Below, piece by piece: positions 27,101 to 40,600 of a stretch of DNA of 64,000 bases. The notes under the pieces are model-generated. The model ran no database searches. It was not told where the DNA came from and saw only the letters and a program-made list of their open reading frames with translations. Position numbers and translations under genes: made by a program. How positions within the stretch are numbered: position 1 is the first letter of the stretch; every line of letters begins with the position of its first letter. The DNA is taken from contig NC_091120.1 in the NCBI RefSeq assembly GCF_040183065.1, positions 173,742,488 to 173,806,487 on the forward strand, given 5' to 3'. The stretch comes from Periplaneta americana. Taxonomy: Eukaryota; Arthropoda; Insecta; Blattodea; Blattidae.

Positions 27101-30100
27101 GCTAATAACATGTTATTTTAGAAGCAATAAATAGCTATACTAAGAGATGGCTTAAAATTTACGAATTAAATACATTATTTAGTAACAACAATTGGCAATA
27201 ATCAGGTATTACAAGAAATGGCTCAAAATTAGAAATCAATTGCATAATTAAAATAAAAATTAAAACCAATAGCACAATATAATATATTATGCGAAATTGA
27301 AGACTTGCAGTTTCATTATGGTTGATTAGAAATAATACGATTTTTTTCCCGGAATAATCATTTTACAGTTTCACGAATATTCTATTCAAGAAGGACATGA
27401 AATACTTATGTGATTTAGAGTTGGTAAGTATATTGGTTAACGGTTTGGTAAATGTATAGTTTAAAGTGTTCAGTAACAACTCAAGCTCGTATCTTTCACG
27501 GCAAAAGACTGGACAATCATATAATACATGTTTGACATCTTGAGATTCCTCCCCACAAATGCAAGTTGCATCGCCTTTAATATGGAATCTACTTAAGTAT
27601 TCCCCGAATTTTCCATGCCCAGTCAAAAACTGTGTCAGTACGAAATTTGGCGTTATTACTTTACATTTATTACGATCATAGACCGTTGGAAAATATAGCT
27701 CTTTTGTAAGAATTCCCTTATCACTATTGACCCATCTTTCGTTCCATTCTTGCATATGATGTTTTTTGGCTACTTTTTTTATATATGATATCGGACATAA
27801 ATTGTACGACAGTGCCACATCAGAGTTGGCTACCATATTTGCCAATTCATTGGCTCTCTCATTTCCAACTATCCCAGTATGCCCTCTGACCCAAGTTATA
27901 CAAATATGGACGGCACTTTTCATTATTAAAGTTCTTATCTCTGAGGCTATAATGTTAGTGTTATATTTATCATTAATTGATATTACTGCTGACTGCGAGT
28001 CACTGTGAATGCAAGCGCTGTAACCAGACTGACTACACCATTTGATTGCTTCTCGCAAAGCTAATAGTTCCGCCTGAAACACTGAGCACTCTGAGGAGAG
28101 TTTGAAGATAGCTGAGGTGTGTTGTCTCATTGTATATTAATTAGGACTATAGTTTAATCTAATGCTTGCATGCATAACACCGTATTTAAGTATAGCAGAA
28201 TTCCTCTTAACCGGCACCAAAGGGGCTAAGCTAGTTCCGGATACGAGATTTTGCCGGAAATTAAATAAGTATTTTAACAAATTGCCTGTTAGTATTTTAT
28301 GATGCCAACTTGTTGTAACTGCAGCCATATGAAGCTTACTTCTCAGTCACTTGATCATAACTAAATAATATAAAGCTGTGTGGATTTTCTTTATTAAAAT
28401 ACACCACTTAACAGAAAGATACACTAATTTTCCGTTCGAATATTGACTGAACGATCTTTATTTTGTTTGAAGCCGTTAGTCGAGGTTTCCGTCGCACACG
28501 CCAGTGTTGTTGTAGGATGACACCTACATAACAATTCAGTCTCATCTGCGTTATATATTTGTTCCGCACTAGCATTACTCCCAGACACAATTTTCTGAAA
28601 CTGATTAATAATCTGAACCGCGGACATTTGGTTGGCAAAAAAGATTCAATGAAGTTCTCTTCGTTTCTCTTCAGCTTACAGATTGTTCTAAAATGTTGTT
28701 GTTTTCTAATGCCAGGCGTTTGACAATAAAGTCATTTGACCTCTTGCACTCCAATATTTTTCAAAGATATTATCATGGCCAGCCACTGAAGCACAGATTT
28801 TGAGGTGTTCCGAATCCATTTCTTGGTTTGAGTTGCACAATGGGCAGTTAGGGGACTCATATATTCCAATTCTATGCAGGTGTTTGGCCAAACAATCATG
28901 GCCTGTTGCCAATCTAAATGCAGCTACAGAAGATTTTCGTGGTAAATCGGGAATTAACTGTGGATTTTGATGCAGGGAGTTCCATTTTTTCCCCTTGAGA
29001 TTGTATTATCAAATTTTGTTTGTTGAAGTCTAAGTTTGTAGATTTAATAAATCTTTTCACAGAGGAAAACGTAGATTTAGTAACAGGTCTGTAAGTAGCA
29101 GTGCTGCCCTTCTTTGCTAAAGCATCCGCATTCTTGTTTCCCAGGATTCCACAATGGGATGGTATCCATTGGAATACAATTCTTTTATTGAGTGATATTA
29201 ATTGAGAGAGCATTTTAGTTATTTCTGCTGTTTGAGATGAAGGTGTGTGTTTAGAGACGATTGATAGAATACCTGCTTTGGAGTCTGACAATATAACTGT
29301 ATTCTTAAATTTATTGATGTGGCAGAGAAGATTCCTGAGACTTTCACTTATTGCAATGATTTCACCATCAAAGCTTGTTGTTCCATATCCAGGAGATCTA
29401 TAAAGTGAGAAGAGACAGCACGTAACACCTGCACTGGCACCCTGTTCTCTGGAGATCAAGGATCCGTCGGTGTATAAATGAAGCCAGTTTTGTGGAGGGT
29501 ACCTAATATTAATTGTCTCTAAAGACAATTGTTTCATTATTTCAGTGTTTACTTCTGATTTCAGTATTTCTTCTGTTAAATTTAGATTATATTCTATATT
29601 TAATAGAGTTAAAGAGTTTGGTTTAATTTGTAAGTTTTCTTTTAAATTCGGGATATTGATTTTCTGTTTTAATTCTTGAACCATGGATATGAAACTTTTT
29701 TGAGTTTTCAATCTACAGAGAGGACTGTATGAATGCCAATTGTTTCCTGGTAATCTGATAAGCTTTTCATATTGAATCAGTGCTTTTTCTTCTATTGTCA
29801 TTTTGATGCTGTTAATATTAGTGAGGAATCTCATAGAATCTATTGGAGTTATTTTGATTCCACCAGTAATGAGTCTGAGAGCTTGGTTTTGAACATATTC
29901 TATTTCGTTTATGAAAGGTGAAGTACAGTAATTAAAATTTCTCCACAGTATGTCAGCACTGGCTGTATAAACATTTTATATGTAGTGTTCAAAGTATTCC
30001 TAGAGTATCCCCATTTCTTTCCTGCTAGTCTTTTTAGAAGGGAGAATCTTTTACGAGCTTTTTCAGATATGTATTTCAAGTGGTTGCTCCATGTTAACTT

Positions 30101-33100
30101 ACTATAGAAAATAACTCCAAGATATTTGGATTCATAAGTCCTGGCCATTGTATTGCATATATTCTAAAAATTTTAAAACCATTTTAACATGAACTCCGAA
30201 GCTTGCTTTGTGTTCTCCAGCAATAGCATGAATAAATTACTAATAGCTTCTCAATATTAACAAAATTTATTTAATTATTTAATTTAATGCTCGGACACTT
30301 GACACAAAGTCATTCGTCTACGTACTTCCCAGTAGAATGTCTTTTAATGCACTACACTTTTCAACGTGAGCCCAGTCCATAACATTATCACTGTCTTCGC
30401 ACAAAACAGAAGATGGTGATCTGATGAAGATGAGCAGCTAGAAGATTATAACCAGTAAGAACACGGACTGCTGCAATTGTTGATTGTCTGTGTGGTTGAT
30501 GTGGGATGTCAGTAGTGAATTCCACTTCTTGCCTTCGCTTGTTGTTTGGTGGTGTCTACGTACCTCATATTTGAATTTCCTAGTTATGTAGAGTTTAGCC
30601 GAATTGAATGGTATTTTGTAATTTGGAGTTACTATTATTTCTGTTCTTTTTTGTTAGAGTATCAGCGATCTCGTTCTCAATTATACCACAGTGGGAGGGA
30701 ATTCATTGAAATTTTATTACTTGTTTGTTGGTGTGTAGCTTGCATAGTGAGTCATAGATTGTTGCTATTCTCATATTAACAAAATAAAATCGTTCATATT
30801 TTATTGGCGCGCTTTGTATAATTTTTCAGACAGTGGATGTACCTGGAACCAATATTTACTAGTGAGGATATTAATAGACAGTTACCAGTAGAGAGCAAGA
30901 AATATAAAACAATGGAACGAAACTGGAGGAGAATTATGAAAAATGCTTTCGATAATCCAAAGGTTGGTATGTTTTCTTTCAATCATGAAACTGAGTGGAT
31001 TGTAGTGCAGGTATGTAAAGACATTAGTGGTGCTGCCTCTGGGTAGGCCTTGAGCATAGGACGCAGCTGGACAGAAAGAAAAGGGCAAAAAGGACACTTG
31101 ATAGAGATTGTCACCTGTTCTGTATTCTTTACCGTACCTAAAACAATTTAATTTGTGTCCAGAACTATTGCAGATAGAAAATAGTACATTATGCAACGAG
31201 CCTATAATGATAGTAATTAAGATGCGAGTATGTTTGTTTATGAAACGAGCGCAAGTGAGTTTCATAATTTTCATACGAGCGTCTTAATTACCATTATAGG
31301 CAAGTTTCATACGACTTTTTATGCTCGACCATATTTCTAACCTGAAATTATTCAGAAGTATTCATTTTATTTGTATCTGACTGAAGATCGGAAGTGACCT
31401 TGTGCATAACTCGTATATTGTTAGATGTGCGCAGACGCGAAAGTATTGATTTTTTCCGAGGAACAATGTCATTGACCTTGATGTAATGTAAAGAATAACA
31501 TGAACTAATTTTAATATAACCTGGAAATTGATTTAGAATTGAAAAACGAGATGACAAATTGAATTTATTTGAATATTATTTACAATTAACGCTAATTATT
31601 ATAGTAACAGAAAATAACCTTCTGCGACAGTATTGGATTTCCAGCCTCCGTCACGTTTCCCTCGTTGTCTTTCGATTGCATATCTGAGAATAATCGAAAA
31701 CCTGAACTTTAATGAATAGGTGTACTTTAATGACATGCATTAAAGGACTGCTACCAGGTGTATAATTACGACATTTCGGCATGGTCGAGCATAAACAAAA
31801 TTTTTACCAATCATAAAAAAAAAAACCTTGCTGCGTTAATTGATAGCCACAATGAGTAACTAGGATTATTTTCTTTTAGTTGACAATACATTCATGAATT
31901 TTTTTTAAGTCTTAATTATTGTTTTTAATTTATTAATTAACAATAAATATTAGATATTTACAAAATGCCTTCATTATTAGTTTCATTACCTAGTTTCCGT
32001 GAAATATTAGGTTATTTCCTTTGTAAGAAAAAAAAACTGTACAAGCAGTATTCATTTTAAAAGGTTATTTCCAATGGTATAACTTTCGGCACACTTGTTT
32101 TCATTTTCTTTTCAAACTGCTTTTGCTACATCGCAACTTTTTTTTGTAAATGACCAATGACCTGGAAAGGATGAAGACAATGCGTTCCTGCTGTAGTATA
32201 TTTTTTTTAATTTACAGACACTAATTAAACATTTCTTTGTAATTATTCATATTTTCTCTCGTCAGTATATAGCATTTGATTTATATCTATATCTATGACA
32301 CTTTATACAGGTAATGGATGTATGCCCAGACAGAACCTTGTTGGAGAGTTTAAAAGAGTGCAATACTTATTTGGAGCAGATACAGAAGGGACTGGCTGAC
32401 TACCTGGAGACAAAACGCTCAGTTTTCCCACGATTTTATTTCCTTAGTGACGACGAACTTCTTGAAATTCTGTCACAAGCTAAAAACCCATTAGCTGTTC
32501 AGCCTCACTTGCGTAAATGCTTTGAAAATATTCAAAAGGTATTATAGAATAGTAATATTAATGATAGTATAAATAACATTAATAGTTAATAGTAGAAATA
32601 CCGGTAATGACAAAACACAATTATACAACTAAAATAATTGAACAAGAAAAAAACAGCATTCGCATGATTCGTAGGTGAGTTCTATGTAAACGCATAAATG
32701 CCGCATTTCATCTCAAGAAAAATATATTAAAAAAAAACAGTAGGCCCTACCAGGATAACAGAGAGGGTTTGGAATTGACCGGGTTACATCAGCTGCTTGT
32801 CTGTGCGGATGATGTGAATATGTTAGGAGAAAATCCATAAACCATTAGGGAAAACACGGGAATTTTGCTGGAAGCAAGTAAAGAGATACTGTAGGTTTGG
32901 AAGTAAATCCCGAAAAGACAAAGTATATGATTATATCTCGTGACGAGAATATTGTACGAAATGGAAATATAAAATTTGGAAATTTATCTTTTGAAGAGGT
33001 GGAGAAGTTCAAATATCTTGGAGCAACAGTAACAAATATAAATGATACTCGGGAGGAAATTAAATACAGAATAAATATGGGAAATGCCTGTTATTATTCG

Positions 33101-36100
33101 GTTGAGAAGCTTTTATCATCTAGTCTGCTGTCAAAAAATCTGAAAGTTAGAATTTATAAAACAGTTATATTACCGGTAGTTCTTTATGGTTGTGAAACTT
33201 GGACTCTCACTTTGAGAGAGAAACATAGGTTAAGGGTGTTTGAGAATAAGGTGCTTAGGAAAATATTTGGGGCTAAGAGGGATGAAGTTACAGGAGAATG
33301 GAGAAAGTTACACAACACAGAACTGCACGCTTTGTATTGTTCACCTGACATAATTAGGAACATTAAATCCAGACGTTTGAGATGGGCAGGCATGTAGCAC
33401 GTATGGGCGAATCCAGAAATGCGTGTAGAGTGTTAGTTGGGAGGCCGGAGGGAAAAATACCTTTAGGGAGGCCGAGACGTAGATGGGAAGATAATATTAA
33501 AATAGATTTGAGGGAGGTGGGATATGATGATAGAGAATGGGTTAATCTTGCTCAGGATAGGGACCAATGGCGGGCTTATGTGAGGGCGGCAATGAACCTC
33601 CGGGTTCCTTAAAAGCCAGTAAGTAAGTAAGTTGGGCCTACCATACTTTCTTCTACGTTTTGTACATTCCAAGACAATTTTGTTTCTCTTGTTATTAATG
33701 CATTCCCATCTATGTTAAATAACTACATTGTTGCATTATATTTGAAATTCTCTCTCTGTTACCTTGCTCTACAGGCGCACATACACTGACACACTTCCGA
33801 ATGCACTCACAGACCTGCAAATACACATGAAACAACTGTTACAAGAACAGAAATAGAGGAAAAAGGAGGGTAGGAAGAAAGACGGAGAATGTAACAAATA
33901 TAAAAATGAAAGGCATTTTACTTCATTTATAAGCTGTAGTCTCTATTATTGAAGTAGATAGCCTACTATAGGACGATGGCTCAAGGATTAAGACAAGACT
34001 GCCCCTTAACACAAATTCTTTTTGACATATACAGCGTGAGTATAAATGACTTCCCTGATTATGAAAATTATTTGTGGACAAACGATTGAACGTAGAAAAA
34101 TTGTATATATAGCAGTATATGGAGAAACTCTCCAAGTTTTTAAACATACCTTATAGGTGCTCGATATGGGCTTCCCTTGTGACCCTACAGACATCAAGCC
34201 GATAGTTCAATTCGTCCCACACACAGCTAAACTGTGTATCCATATCGATTGCAACGATGGTGTTGATGATGCGGGCATGTAGCTCTGGCAGATTTTCCGG
34301 TAATGGAGGTACAAAAAGAGAGTCTTTAACATACTCCCACAGGTAGAAGTCACACGGTGTTAAGTCAGGGGAACGTGGAGGCCAGGACAAGAGCTACATG
34401 TCGTCTCTCATCACGCGACCAATCCATCTGTTTGGCAATCGGTCATTCAGAAATGTCTGGACTTCGTTGTGGAAGTGAGGTGGAGCGCCATTTTGTTGAT
34501 ATATAAAATCAGCACTATCACTCTCCAGCTGTGGCATCAGCCACTCTTCTAACATGTCCTGACACGGTGGGTTCGAGAAAAAGAAAGGGTCGTATACATT
34601 GGACTTGGAAAGTGCAATGACAAAGATGGAGTGCGATGGAGTACTGATTATGCATAATTTAGGCTAACAGTTAATACATTTATTACAATAAATGTAAGCC
34701 CATTGTAATATGATTTTGCTTACTTTCTTAAACTTGTGATTTTTTTCAATAGATTCAGAATATAAAATAGTTAGAGAAATATCTAATTTTAGTAAGTGAT
34801 TTCGCTGTTTGCTATTAGAAAAGTTTTCTTTTCAAATATTTCATCAGCATTTTATTAAAACTTGTGTGTTTTTTCCAGCTGAATTTTGAAGATGATCTAG
34901 AAATAACTGCAATGTATTCTGCGGAGGGAGAATGCGTCAATCTGAATCCAACTCTTCATCCACAAGGAAATGTGGAGAATTGGTTATTATTGGTAAGTAA
35001 ACATCAGTTGGTCTATTAAAATTGTTATGCGACTTTTGAAACAGTTAATGAAACTGTGTACATATTATGAAAATTCATTTGTTCCTTATTTTTTACATTA
35101 ACATACAAATATTTTTCAGGTTGTAAATTTAATTATCAATGTAATATTTTATTTACTAAAATAATATGAAGAAATATAATTCTTAACTAAAGAGTGTTCA
35201 TATTTAAAGTTAAAACACGCATATTAGGTCAATCATACAGTGTTCATAGATTTGATAAGATACATTAAAGGTGATATATTACAGTTATATGAACACTAAT
35301 AAATACAATAAAATTATTAAAGAAGTTGTTATAGTCAGACATGTTTCGGAGATGCTTCTCCATCTTCAGTGACTATTTACCACGACGGATGGTTCAGATG
35401 ATCGAACCGCGTTGTTGCTTGGCTTAAAGGAGTGTGGTAAATAGTCACTGAAGATGGAGAAGCATCTCCGAAACATGTCTGACTATAACTAATTTCTTTA
35501 ATAATTTTATTGTATTTATTAGTGTTCATATAACTGTCATATATCACCTTTAATGTATCTTAAAGGGTGTTCATTTGTATTTTTTTTCTGTATATTTAAG
35601 AAGGTATCTAATATCTACATTAGTATAGTGAAGTCCACACGTGTGGAGTAACGGCTAGCGTGTCTGGCCGCGAAACCAGGTGACTCGGGTTCGATTCCCG
35701 GTCAGGGCAATTTACCTGATTGAAGTTTTTTTTCCGGGGTTTTCCCCTCAATCCAATATGAGCAAATGCTGGGTAACTATCGGTGCTGGATCTCAGACTC
35801 ATTTCACCGGCATTATCACCTTCATCTCATTCAGACGCTAAATAACCTAAGCATTGTAAAATAACCCAAAAAGAAGTATAGTGAAAACTTCGAACCGCCA
35901 ATCATTGCATAACAAAAGAACGACACTAATTAGCGAAAATCCAGTACAGGAATGTAATTAATTATGCAGTGGGGAGTAGGATTAAATTTAAGCATGGAGT
36001 TTTGATTTTCGTATAATGATTTAAAATTTTGAAAAAAAAAGTGGAATTGCTAATCTATTATAAATAGACTATGCTTATTTCAAACACTATCATTTTAGAT

Positions 36101-37305
36101 GAAAAGTTTGATTACATAACCATAGGTATCAACAAATTAAACAGTGTAAATCCTTCATTAACAAAAACAACGAATTTAAAGAATGAGATGACAAATTATG
36201 AATTAACAATGTTGCAAAGTTAAGATTGCGCTGTAAAAATATGATGGAAAAAAGTAATTTATACATAGGATCTTCATTGATCAAGGACAGTGTGTAAAAG
36301 TTCTTTATATAGCCTATGTATTGTGCAGAATTTATTAATGTTCAGTTAAAACAGAGTGAGTCTGCCAGGACTAGACTGGCGTCAATTAAAAGTCGTATGC
36401 GTAGTAACAGCTGCGTCATCACAGTGATCAACTGATCAGACATCTTGCTAGCGTACGTTTCGTGTTTAGTTACGTAAACATGTTCACACAGTGAGGGTGC
36501 AGCTGTATAACGTACATTTAGAGTGCAGTAGTGTGTCCATTATGAAATTAAACCATGAACAACGAGTGTTTATTTACGACAACTTTGTGAAATACGAATC
36601 TTGGAGAACAGTTGTAACAAACTTCCGTTAGTCATTCCCTGATTCGTCAGAGCCTTCTAAAGGAATGATTTACAATTTAGTGAAGGAATTTCGTACAACT
36701 GAATCAGTATTGGATAAGAAACAAACATGTGTGAAATGTGTTCTCATTGCGAGATGTTAGATGAAATTGGCCACCTACTAGAGAGAATTCCTAGGGGTGT
36801 CATAGTTTTCAGTATAAGAGGTACGAAACAATGAAAATTAAAACTTTACAAAATTCGTGTAGTTCAGAGGTTAACGGAACCCGATTTTCCGGTTTTGCAT
36901 GTGGTTCCAACAGTCAGTGCAATGTAAGATGGACTAGGCCTACTTGACTTCACCTTAATTTTTTATAGTGACTAAGCATGGTTCCCCCTCAGTGGTTACG
37001 TGAACACTCAAAACAATCATTATTATCGCCGCGCTCTCATGGTTAACATTCGGTAGGTCTTTGAAATTTAATTGCATTATTGTTTTCAATTTCGTATGTC
37101 GCCGCTCCAATCACTCGCCTCAATTTCAATATTGCAACCAATAAGCTGCTGCCATTATTAAATGACACCTGCTTGTCTAATCCACGTGGACTAAAACCGA
37201 GGTTGCAATGTCTTGTGCTGAGGTCGAACATTAAAGTATGTGATTAAAAATGATTATTAAAGAGTTATTATTAAGAGTTAAGAATGTCAACGTACTCGTA
37301 TATGA

Positions 37306-37371
<66 letters not shown>

Positions 37372-37637
37372 CTGGGCAGGGCATGTAGCACGTATGGGCG
37401 AATCCAGAAATGCATATAGAGTGTTAGTTGGGAGGCCAGAGGGGAAAAGACCTTTGGGGAGGCCGAGACGTAGATGGGAGGATAATATTAAAATGGATTT
37501 GAGGGAGGTGGGATATGATGGTAGAGACTGGATTAATCTTGCTCAGGATAGGGACCAATGGCGGGCTTATGTGAGGGCGGCAATGAACCTCCGGGTTCCT
37601 TGAAAGCCAGCCAGTAAGTAAGTAAGTAAGTAAGTAA

Positions 37638-37680
<43 letters not shown>

Positions 37681-40600
37681 TAATAATAATAGCCATGTAA
37701 CAATATAACAAACTAGTGCTTATTCTTATATCGAGGAAGTAGACGTGATAACGTGACGCTTAGAGTGAAACCTACAGAGCAACAATCTGTCGGCAAAATT
37801 ATGTTTTAAAAGCACACCGCACAATATTGTATGATGCCAACATGTTAACCATGAGAGAGCGGCGATAATATTGGGACAGTGAAAATCCACACTGTTTTCA
37901 CGAACAACCGCTACATGACATAAATTCGAGCCATTTCGGAGAACGAACTGCGGCGAGTTGCTGGATATGTCTTCAGGAGATGTGCAGCTTGCCAGATATC
38001 ACAAGGACGTAATTTCGAACATGAATTGTGAATTCGGTAAGTAGGCCCTACATCATTACGCAATATATACTAACCGCAAAAGCACGCAACGAATCCTCTG
38101 CATATGGTAGCGTCGTTACATATGAATCAGCTGTTGTGAGTGCGGTTATGAGTCTAGCCTTGGCTGGTTCACTCTGTACATAAGATACCCGTATCTACAT
38201 ATTTCAAAATGTTCATTTCTAATAAATAAGTGATTTGAAGTTAATAAAAATTACACTCACCTGTAATGTTAATAGGTTGAGGATGCAATGAGATCTACTC
38301 TTCGTATCACAATGGGAGATGCACTAGAAGATCTACAGGAAAAGACCCGTAATGAATGGGTTTTGAGCTGGCCAGGACAGATAGTCATTGCAGGCTCCCA
38401 GACTTACTGGACTGCTGAAGTGGAGAATGGTCTTCTCCAGAAAAGCCTTCCGGAATATTACAAGAAAATGCTGGGAATGGTAAGAATTCTGGAACTTAAA
38501 ATACAGTAGTGACTGCGAGTAAAAATGACAGTTTTTTTACATTTGAAGGGATTATTTTAAATCTATTTTATATCGGATAGGTTGCTCACTTGCTAGGAAT
38601 GAAAAAAAGACCTTGCCTCAGATTTCAGTTTATGTGCATGTTTTGCTTTCTTTCGGCGTCCTCCTGAACTGTCGCCTACAAATGTTTCTTATTCCATACT
38701 AAAAACAACTTCCATCACATAAGCTCACAAGGAAAAGACTGTATTGTCCGTGTTGAATAGGCTATGTAGCATTATCGAGAAAAGTGCGCCAGATTGTCAG
38801 TATAACTAACACAAGAAAGTAATTAATTTAAATTATACAAATTCTGTAACATGTATATTGGACGTAATACGATACGAAACAGACACTATAAAGGACTAAA
38901 TGAATGGGTTATTTATGAAAGGGCCTAAGTCGCTAATTTTGTGAAAATGAGTTTGTAATGTAATACTGCTCTTTGGGTGTAGATACATCGATTTAGATAT
39001 GAAGAGGACTAAGTTTCACACTCTATAATGCTTAGTAGAATTAATGATACAATTTTTATTTCAGCCTTAATTTCAAAATTTCAGCCAGTAAGCAGTTTTT
39101 CTTAAATTGCTAACAATTTAGTATTTAAGACTTAGGCCCTTTCATAAATAACCCATTCAAATACGATTTGAAACAACCGCTACTTTTAAACAGTCATTTA
39201 CACTGTTAGCGAATATGATTTGAAGCAATCAGATTTCACAGCGTTAAAAACCGCATCCGAAACTATACGACAATGTATGAAACTAAATTTTTTTCACCAT
39301 AGACATAATACGATTTGAAACGATGCTCCTCAATTATGCCACTGAATTTCATACGAAATATAGAAATTGTAAAAATAAATTAAATTCTTTTTCCTAATTT
39401 CTTCCGTAGTTGGATGGCTTACGTACATTGGTGAAAGGTCCTCTTACGAGGGTGGAGCGTCAAGTTCTGTCTGCTCTTATCGTCATAGAGGTTCATGCCA
39501 GAGATGTTACTAACAAGATGCTGGAAAATAACGTGGTGAATGTCAATGACTTCGAGTGGATCAGTCAACTAAGGTACTAGGCCTAGTTCTAAGTGAGAGA
39601 AATGTTGTTGTTTTCTAATGCCAGGCGTTTGACAATAAAGTCATTTGACCTCTTGCATTCCAATATTTTTCAAAGATATTATCATGACCAGCCAATGAAG
39701 CACAGATTTTGAGGTGTTCCGAATCCATTTCTTGGTTTGAGTTGCACAATGGGCAGTTAGGGGACTGATATATTCCAATTCTATGCAGGTGTTTAGCCAA
39801 ACAATCATGGCCTGTTGGCAGTCTAAAGTTAAATGGCAAGTTGTAGCCGATTTAAGTGAACACCATATTTTAACGTTTTGGTGGCTACTTCATTCACACA
39901 CAACCCCCAGAATGTCTGGAGGACCACACCTGCTGTTGGTCGACGGGTCCATTGGACCTAGCTGGGAGATCTTGTTGATCACCAGCTTTCCCTCCTTAAG
40001 CCACTGGAGGACGATTTTAGTGCCATAGCAGGTCAGCACTAGGAACAGAAAAGTAGAAAGAGGAGGAAGGAAAGGGAAATGGACCCCTAGGTCTCGAATG
40101 CTCTAATGCCGTCGGGATCGAAGAAAGTAAGAGTTCAGTCAGAGGACTGGATAGGAAAGGGTAGAGAGGGAATTAGGTATTGGATAGAGGAAAATTATAC
40201 CAAATTCAGTCATTAACTCATCAAGCTGACCAGTGCTAATGGATGAGTAGCCCCTCCCTTTAGTTCAGCTTGTAAAATTATGCTTGCTAACAGCTGCACC
40301 ACGGGAAGGTAGGGATGGGACATTGGGTATTTGTCCAGGTTGGTTCCTTAAAGCCTTCAATGGGAAGGATTAATGGCTCTCCCCCCTGTATCCGACAGAT
40401 ACCCTTTTGCAGATACCCTGTAATATAATATTCTTTAAAACGTATGAGGGTGATTTGGATAGTAACTTTAATTTATTTTTAGAAGTAATACAGGAAAGGG
40501 AAGGGAACTTGCACCGGCACAGTAGTGTAAAATAACACAGCGGATATACATCTATTGCACTATTAATTGTCTAATGTTGATTCGCACCTTGTGATCAATA

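Noticed and set aside
30967-30972. Donor GTATGT at 30967 for exon O
   Set aside because: It breaks the frame of exon P, whose VMDVCPD reading is required by the conserved linker sequence.
35639-35711. tRNA gene
   Set aside because: A and B boxes are present, but the sequence continues into a SINE body and recurs at four places with target duplications; it is a SINE head, not a tRNA gene.
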